Assembly (NCBI GenBank): GCA_910586725.1 | Contig: CAJUJL010000068.1 | Span: 1-6,659 of the forward strand | Source: an uncultured Lachnospiraceae bacterium | Lineage (GTDB): Bacteria; Bacillota; Clostridia; Lachnospirales; Lachnospiraceae | DNA: 6,659 bases | Reading direction: 5' to 3' | Part shown: positions 1 to 4,500 of the stretch, in pieces | Numbering within the stretch: position 1 is the stretch's first letter | Layout of the letters: each line of letters starts with the position of its first letter | Made by a program: the position numbers and the translations under genes | Notes under the pieces: generated by a model | What the model saw: the letters and a program-made list of their open reading frames with translations, nothing else | The model's database searches: none | What the model was told of the DNA's origin: nothing

Positions 1-49
1 CACGCGGCTGTTAACCGCGCTGTCGTAGGTTCAAGTCCTACTCGGGGAG
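1..49 (+). tRNA. tRNA-Asn (GUU anticodon), 5' end missing
   Basis: This is the 3' part of an asparagine tRNA; the acceptor 5' strand and D arm lie before the window. The anticodon stem pairs CGCGG (3-7) with CCGCG (15-19) around the loop CTGTTAA, with anticodon GTT at 10-12. The T arm is GTAGG (25-29) / CCTAC (37-41) around TTCAAGT. The acceptor 3' strand is TCGGGGA (42-48) with discriminator G at 49. No CCA is encoded, so it must be added by the CCA-adding enzyme. It is the first visible member of a three-tRNA cluster with very short spacers, probably processed from one transcript. Confidence 0.93.
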
Positions 50-53
50 TTTT

Positions 54-125
54 GGCTCCATGGTCAAGCGGTTAAGACATCGCCCTTTCACGGCGGTAAC
101 ACGGGTTCGATTCCCGTTGGAGTCA
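54..125 (+). tRNA. tRNA-Glu (UUC anticodon)
   Basis: This is a complete glutamate tRNA. The acceptor stem pairs GGCTCCA (54-60) with TGGAGTC (118-124), including one G-T wobble, with discriminator A at 125. The anticodon loop is CTTTCAC with anticodon TTC at 87-89 on stem TCGCC/GGCGG. The T arm is ACGGG/CCCGT around TTCGATT. No CCA is encoded. The gene lies 4 nt after tRNA-Asn and 5 nt before tRNA-Cys. Confidence 0.96.
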
Positions 126-130
126 TTTAT

Positions 131-202
131 GGCGCAGTAGCCAAGTGGTAAGGCATGGGTCTGCAACACCCTGATTCACCGGTTCAAATCCGGTCTGCGC
201 CT
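131..202 (+). tRNA. tRNA-Cys (GCA anticodon)
   Basis: This is a complete cysteine tRNA. The acceptor stem GGCGCAG (131-137) pairs perfectly with CTGCGCC (195-201), and the discriminator is T202, as expected for the Cys identity element U73. The anticodon GCA is at 163-165 in loop CTGCAAC. The anticodon stem TGGGT/ACCCT has a T-T mismatch at its outer pair. The T arm is ACCGG/CCGGT around TTCAAAT. No CCA is encoded. It is the last gene of the cluster and is followed 15 nt later by a terminator. Confidence 0.96.
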
Positions 203-217
203 TTTAAAGAAATATAA

Positions 218-249
218 AACCTCAAAAATTTTGATTTTTGAGGTTTTTT
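218..249 (+). terminator. Rho-independent terminator of the tRNA cluster
   Basis: The inverted repeat AACCTCAAAAA (218-228) / TTTTTGAGGTT (235-245) encloses the 6-nt loop TTTTGA. The T tract continues from the right arm as TTTTTT (244-249). The stem is A/T-rich with a GC clamp, and the position just after tRNA-Cys fits the end of the tRNA transcript. The A tract on the left arm could also give some activity in the opposite direction. Confidence 0.88.
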
Positions 250-299
250 ATATTATCAAAATCTTTATATTATCAAAATCTTTATACTGTCAAAATTGC
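249..299 (+). repeat. Three-copy 17-bp tandem repeat
   Basis: Two exact copies of TATATTATCAAAATCTT (249-265 and 266-282) are followed by a diverged third copy, TATACTGTCAAAATTGC (283-299). The array lies between the tRNA terminator and the aroD promoter and has no coding content. It may be simple replication slippage in A/T-rich intergenic DNA; no function is apparent. The rest of the gene-free stretch 203-530 holds the terminator before this array and the aroD promoter and leader after it. Confidence 0.8.
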
Positions 300-368
300 T
301 CTGTAAATTTTAAAACGAAACATGATAGAGTTTTGGCTAAATTTCTGTAAATCATAAGAATCGTTACA

Positions 369-397
369 TTGATTTCATTTTAATACCGTGATATAAT
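369..397 (+). promoter_or_regulatory. Sigma-A-type promoter of aroD (extended -10)
   Basis: The -35 box TTGATT (369-374) is separated by exactly 17 bp from a perfect -10 box TATAAT (392-397). The TG at 389-390, one base before the -10, makes it an extended -10 promoter. The predicted transcription start is near 404, giving a leader of about 127 nt. It is the only clear promoter seen between the tRNA terminator and aroD, so the shikimate-pathway gene is probably transcribed from here, possibly together with the downstream surface-protein gene. Confidence 0.75.
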
Positions 398-403
398 TAA
401 TAA

Positions 404-530
404 AGTATAAAATTTTTGATGCAAAAGCGCCCGAAGGAATTATGACAGGGCATATAGAATATTTGGAAAAAAAGACGGATGGTAAAGATCCGCTATGATT
501 CCTATGTATTACCGGGCAGGAGGTGTGGAA
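404..530 (+). other. aroD 5' leader, no recognised riboswitch
   Basis: This is the predicted untranslated leader of aroD. Two small hairpins can be drawn: GCCC (429-432) / GGGC (448-451), and CGGAT (476-480) / ATCCG (488-492). No T-box, known riboswitch core or terminator/antiterminator pair was recognised. One frame is open from 397 to the TGA at 496-498 and contains an ATG at 442 that would give an 18-residue peptide, but its only SD-like sequence (AAGGA, 434-438) is just 3 nt from that ATG. I do not call it a gene. Confidence 0.4.
518..524 (+). promoter_or_regulatory. Ribosome binding site that fixes the aroD start
   Basis: AGGAGGT is a near-perfect Shine-Dalgarno sequence, 6 nt before GTG 531. 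It lies inside the longer open frame that begins at ATG 495, so the upstream ATG is unlikely to be the real start. The GTG at 525 lies directly against the SD and is too close to be used. Confidence 0.85.
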
Positions 531-1298
531 GTGTCGTCTGTTATGGTGCGGAGCCTGAGAATCGGAGAGGGAATGCCGAAAATCTGTGCTCCAATTGTCG
601 GAAAAACAAAAGATGAAATATTGAGTGAGGCAGAGAAGCTTTTATCTGCGTCTGTGGATTTGGCCGAATGGCGCACAGACTGGTTTTGTGAGGCGCTTGA
701 TTTAAAAGAGGTTTTGACGGTATTAAAAGATCTTAGGGAGATCCTGGGTGATATGCCGTTGCTGTTTACATTTCGCACTGCAGCGGAGGGTGGAGAAAAA
801 AGCATAAAGCCTGAATATTACCAGGAGTTGAATAAGGCGGCGGCACAGTCCAGGCATATCGATTTATTGGATGTAGAGTTATCTGCGGGAGAGGCGGCAA
901 TGTCTGAATTGATTGTAGAAGCGCATAGATACGGAGTTAAAGCGCTGGCTTCAAGCCATGATTTTTCAGGAACGCCTGATCAGGAGGAAATGATTCGGCG
1001 GCTTTGCAAAATGCAGTCTCTTGCCGCGGACATTTTAAAAATAGCGGTTATGCCGCAGACGCCAAAAGATGTTTTGACATTGCTTTTGGCTACGGAGGAA
1101 ATGCACAGAAAATATGCAACATGTCCGCTTGTGACAATGGCGATGTCCGGTATGGGGATGGTTACAAGACTTTGCGGAGAGCTGTTCGGTTCGGCAATTA
1201 CGTTTGGAGCGGCAGCAAAGGCATCGGCGCCAGGACAGATAGAGACGAAAGAACTGGCTGAGATTTTGGCGTTTTTTCATAAAGGTTCGAGGAAATAA
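531..1298 (+). CDS. aroD: 3-dehydroquinate dehydratase, type I (AroD)
   Basis: AroD converts 3-dehydroquinate to 3-dehydroshikimate, the third step of the shikimate pathway, in the cytoplasm. The type I enzyme is a TIM-barrel that works through a Schiff-base lysine. I place the start at GTG 531 (255 residues) because of the AGGAGGT 6 nt upstream. With this start the active-site residues fall at the same numbers as in the enteric (E. coli/Salmonella) enzyme: Glu46 and Arg48 in LAEWRTD, Arg82 and Glu86 in FTFRTAAEGG, His143 in SSHDF, the Schiff-base Lys170 in ILKIAV, Met203/Met205 in TMAMS, Arg213, Phe225, Ser232 and Gln236 (APGQ). All key residues are present, so the enzyme should be active. 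An in-frame ATG at 495 would add 12 residues with no SD. No other aro gene is nearby. No terminator is seen before the next gene, 147 bp downstream. Confidence 0.95.
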   Translation: MSSVMVRSLRIGEGMPKICAPIVGKTKDEILSEAEKLLSASVDLAEWRTDWFCEALDLKEVLTVLKDLREILGDMPLLFTFRTAAEGGEKSIKPEYYQELNKAAAQSRHIDLLDVELSAGEAAMSELIVEAHRYGVKALASSHDFSGTPDQEEMIRRLCKMQSLAADILKIAVMPQTPKDVLTLLLATEEMHRKYATCPLVTMAMSGMGMVTRLCGELFGSAITFGAAAKASAPGQIETKELAEILAFFHKGSRK

Positions 1299-1353
1299 CA
1301 AAAGTGATCTAAAGCAAAGGCAGCTGGCAGGAAAGGAGAGAAGGGAATTAAAA

Positions 1354-1449
1354 ATGAACAGTTTCTTTGTGGATCTAATGCATTGGAAATCTGTCGCGAT
1401 ATGCTGGCAGAAAAGTGGTAAAAGGAGTTTGGAAAGGAGAAAAATATGA
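1354..1449 (+). CDS. Possible 31-residue small protein or leader peptide
   Basis: ATG 1354 opens a 31-codon frame ending at TGA 1447-1449, which overlaps the start of the large surface-protein gene as ATGA. The sequence AAGGGA (1341-1346) lies 7 nt before the ATG and could act as an SD; a second purine-rich block, AAAGGAGAG, lies just upstream. The peptide begins MNSFFVDLMHW and ends with a basic stretch (KSGKRSLERRKI). It has no recognisable domain and no convincing membrane segment. If translated, it could couple translation to the large gene, whose own SD lies inside its last codons. Against this, the frame is short, an adjacent frame over the same DNA is also open (1308-1421, reading ...ALEICRDMLAEKW), and the overlap could be chance. 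I treat it as a candidate only. Confidence 0.25.
   Translation: MNSFFVDLMHWKSVAICWQKSGKRSLERRKI
1434..1439 (+). promoter_or_regulatory. Ribosome binding site of the surface-protein gene
   Basis: AAGGAG ends 6 nt before ATG 1446, an ideal spacing. It supports this start, which is also followed directly by a good signal peptide. No convincing promoter was found in 1299-1433, so the gene may be read through from the aroD promoter or from one I cannot recognise. Confidence 0.85.
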
Positions 1450-1517
1450 AGTTAAGAAAAATTGTATCCGGTATTTTGGCATGCGCCATGATATTTAGTT
1501 CTGTACCGGTTGCTGGA
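1446..1517 (+). other. Sec signal peptide, about 24 residues
   Basis: The n-region is MKLRK and the hydrophobic core is IVSGILACAMIFSSV. The best signal peptidase I site is V-A-G just before Asn25. Cys13 sits in ILAC, but it is too early and follows too short a hydrophobic stretch for a convincing lipobox, so a lipoprotein is unlikely. Export through Sec and removal of this peptide are expected. Confidence 0.85.
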
Positions 1518-4500
1518 AATGAAGTGGGGGGGGGTACTAGCATACAGCAGGGACCGCATTTGTCCTACATAGCGCCCGAAGAGGGAGGCATCCCGATGCC
1601 CGCAAGAGTTTCGGCGGGAAGCGAACACTATGAGCAGTTTGCAGACAGAGCCAAAGAACCGGCGGCTCTTGTGGATGTGTATACGGACAGAGAGCGGCAG
1701 ATAGAAAATCAAAACGGTATATGGGGATTTAACGGGCAGGTAAAGACTGAGGCGTCTGACGATAAATTTGACGTTACCGGAAATACGCCGATGATTATAG
1801 CATTTAAATTGTATCTGAAGAAAATGGGAGCTGCAGACCCGGGAAATGTAATAATCGCAAAAGGAGATAAGCAGTACTGTATCACACTGATAGGAAACGG
1901 ATTGAGATTTCACGCGGCGTTAACAGGAAATAACGACTGGAGAAATTATGCATTTAATAACTGCTTTACGAAGACGAATCAGTGGTATGACATTGTTTTT
2001 GTCAAAGACGGAGACGAGGGAGTCCGGTTTTATGTGGATGATCAGGCCGGAGAGCTTGCAAGCTACCGAAGCCTGGCACATTTTGACGACGCATTTTCCA
2101 TAGGAACTCAGATGAGCGGAGGAAACGGAAGAAGAGATTTCACTTCTGAATATGGTTATGTAGCGGACGTAAAATTTTATAACGGCGCGGCTATGGAAGA
2201 ACAGCAGAAAGAAGAATTTGAGCAGAAAGTTAATTTAAGAGAATGGGATAAGATGGAAGATGATGGAATTATTCCTCTTTATCAGTTATTGGAATCCATG
2301 CAGCCTACCGCAGACTTTTCACTCAGGCCATACAGAACTTCAACGCAATGGAGCGAAGGAGAGGATTCGTCCGAGTTTACGGGAAGTTTCAAATGCGGAA
2401 CGGAGTATACGGCGACAACGACGCTGACTGTGCGCGACGGGGAAGAGTTCCGGTTTACGGAAGAGATGGCGGAGACTGTGAAAAGTTCTATTACAGATGA
2501 AGTTTACTTCAAACAAATCGGCCAGCTTACGGGAACAGCCGAGAGCGAAGAGAAATCGAGCGAAGATGGAAAAGCGTCCAATGCAGTGGACGGAAACAAT
2601 AATACAATCTGGCACAGCAATTATAATGGAATTAATCAGGTAAATTTAAACAGTGATCCGAAAGTAAATAATAATTATACGATTACGCTGAAAAATCCTT
2701 CCAATATTGATAAATTTGAATATGTTCCAAGGCAGGGCGGCGGTCAAAACGGTATTATTACAAAGGCAAATCTGTATTACAGCACAACAGCTGATGGAGA
2801 TGATTTTGTTCTTGCCGCAGAGAATCTTGTATGGGCGAAAGACAGAAATACAAAAGAAGTGTTGTTCGATGAGCAATTACAGAATGTGAAAAGATTTCGT
2901 ATAGAAACATTGGAAGCCTTTAACAATTTTATTACGGCGGCGGAATTTTGCCTGTACGAAAAGAAAACGTCAGGTGTTTCAAGCGTTGAAACGGAAATTG
3001 CTTCTGAAGGAAAGCAGATGACGGTAAAGAGCGTTTATCCTGCTTCTTCCATGCCATGTATCCATTCGGCAGAATCGGTTTCATTGGGGAATATTGTTGA
3101 CATGGAAGCGGGCAAAACACGGCAGTTAAATCCAAAGGTTTTGATGGATGACGGTATGCCGCTTAGCAGTCACAAAGGATTTGCAGCCCAGTCCATTGTC
3201 TATACATACGAAAGCGATACGCCGGCGGTTGCGACGGTAGACGAATCAGGGATCATTACGGCAGTGTCGGAAGGAAAAGCGAAAGTTACCGTTACGGCAA
3301 CGATCGCCGGGCATGAACCAATTGAAATGCAGGTTGATGTGGAAGTGTTTGCAGAAGGAAACATGTTCCTGCATCCGGAGATGATGTATCAGAGGCCGGA
3401 AGTAGGAAACTATCCGGAAATTGCGGAGGTTTGGTTAAACAGAGAACTTTCAGATTCCCATCCGACCATAGTTACGGATGTGGCGGAAGGAGAGGCGCGT
3501 CTTGTGCCTGTGACAGAGGATAGCGAACTTATTGTTGTAGAGAAAGAGGGCCTGATTGGTTTTAACGGGCAGTATAAGTCTACCCATACAACAAATCAAT
3601 TTAATGTAACAGGCAGTAAACCGCTTGTCATTATGTTTAAGCTTTGGGTTGATAAACTTCCGTCAGGAGCTGAGAAGGATAATGAACGGGCAATTGTAAC
3701 AAAAGGCAATCAATTCTCTTTTGCGATAAAGAATCACAGTGAGACAGGCAATGTGCCAAAGCTGCGCTTGGGAATGATGGGGATTAATGAAGACTGGCCG
3801 GTTGCTTCCTATACAATTCCGGAAGGCTGGACAGGGAAATGGCATGATATAGTGATTGTTTTTGACGGCAAGGGCACAAAAAACAGTATGGGATTTTTTG
3901 TAGATGGGGAATTTGTAGCGAATGAAACGGAGCATATTGGTACAATCGGAGAGAAAGATAATGTTGCATCTGCCAATGGAGATCCGCTTCGGCCGTTTAC
4001 CATCTGCGGAAAAGCAGAAGAATTAGATAAGGAATTTACAAAAGATTATGGCTATCTGGCAGGTTTGAAATTTTTTGACGTTTCAAAGGTAGCCCCGGAA
4101 CTTGTAGAGGAAATTGATCTGTCAAATCTTGGAAATGAGCATGGCGCTGCAATGATTAAATATATGCTGGATGCAAAAGACAGAACGGCGCATATTACGG
4201 CGACGCCGTATAAAATGCAGACGACATGGAGTGTTGCGGGAGAACAGAATGTTTTAGATGGAAAAACACCGTTTACGGCTCAAAATATCAGAGATAAGGG
4301 TTATACGGCCACAACTGTGCTGACGGCGTATGGGGATTTCGTATTTGACGCGGGCGAAGTGGATCATATTACGGAAGAATTAAGGCATATATATGTACAG
4401 CCAGATACAGAAGCTTCTTTGATAAAGCAGACAGCTGAAATTTCAGAAGATAATAAAGTTCTGACTGTAAAAGTTACATTCCTTCCAAGGAAAATGCAGG

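Noticed and set aside
131..299. Integration (att) site at the 3' end of tRNA-Cys
   Set aside because: No second copy of the tRNA 3' end is present in the window and there is no integrase gene. The 17-bp repeat does not match the tRNA.
495..530. ATG 495 as the aroD start, giving 12 extra N-terminal residues
   Set aside because: There is no SD before ATG 495, while AGGAGGT sits 6 nt before GTG 531. Starting at 531 also puts every active-site residue at its usual family number.
404..530. Glycine-type riboswitch suggested by GCGCCCGAAGGAA near 427
   Set aside because: The second conserved half of that aptamer and the flanking stems are missing, so the similarity is only a short motif.
1074..1079. 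TTGACA inside aroD as a -35 box for the surface gene
   Set aside because: The position 17 bp downstream reads GGAAAT, not a -10 box, and the site is far from the gene start.
1004..1261. 85-codon + strand frame inside aroD
   Set aside because: It is fully contained in aroD in another frame, has no SD and encodes a low-information sequence.
1446..1484. Lipoprotein signal (ILAC with Cys13)
   Set aside because: The cysteine is only 13 residues in, with a very short hydrophobic stretch before it and a longer one after it. A signal peptidase I site near residue 24 fits better.
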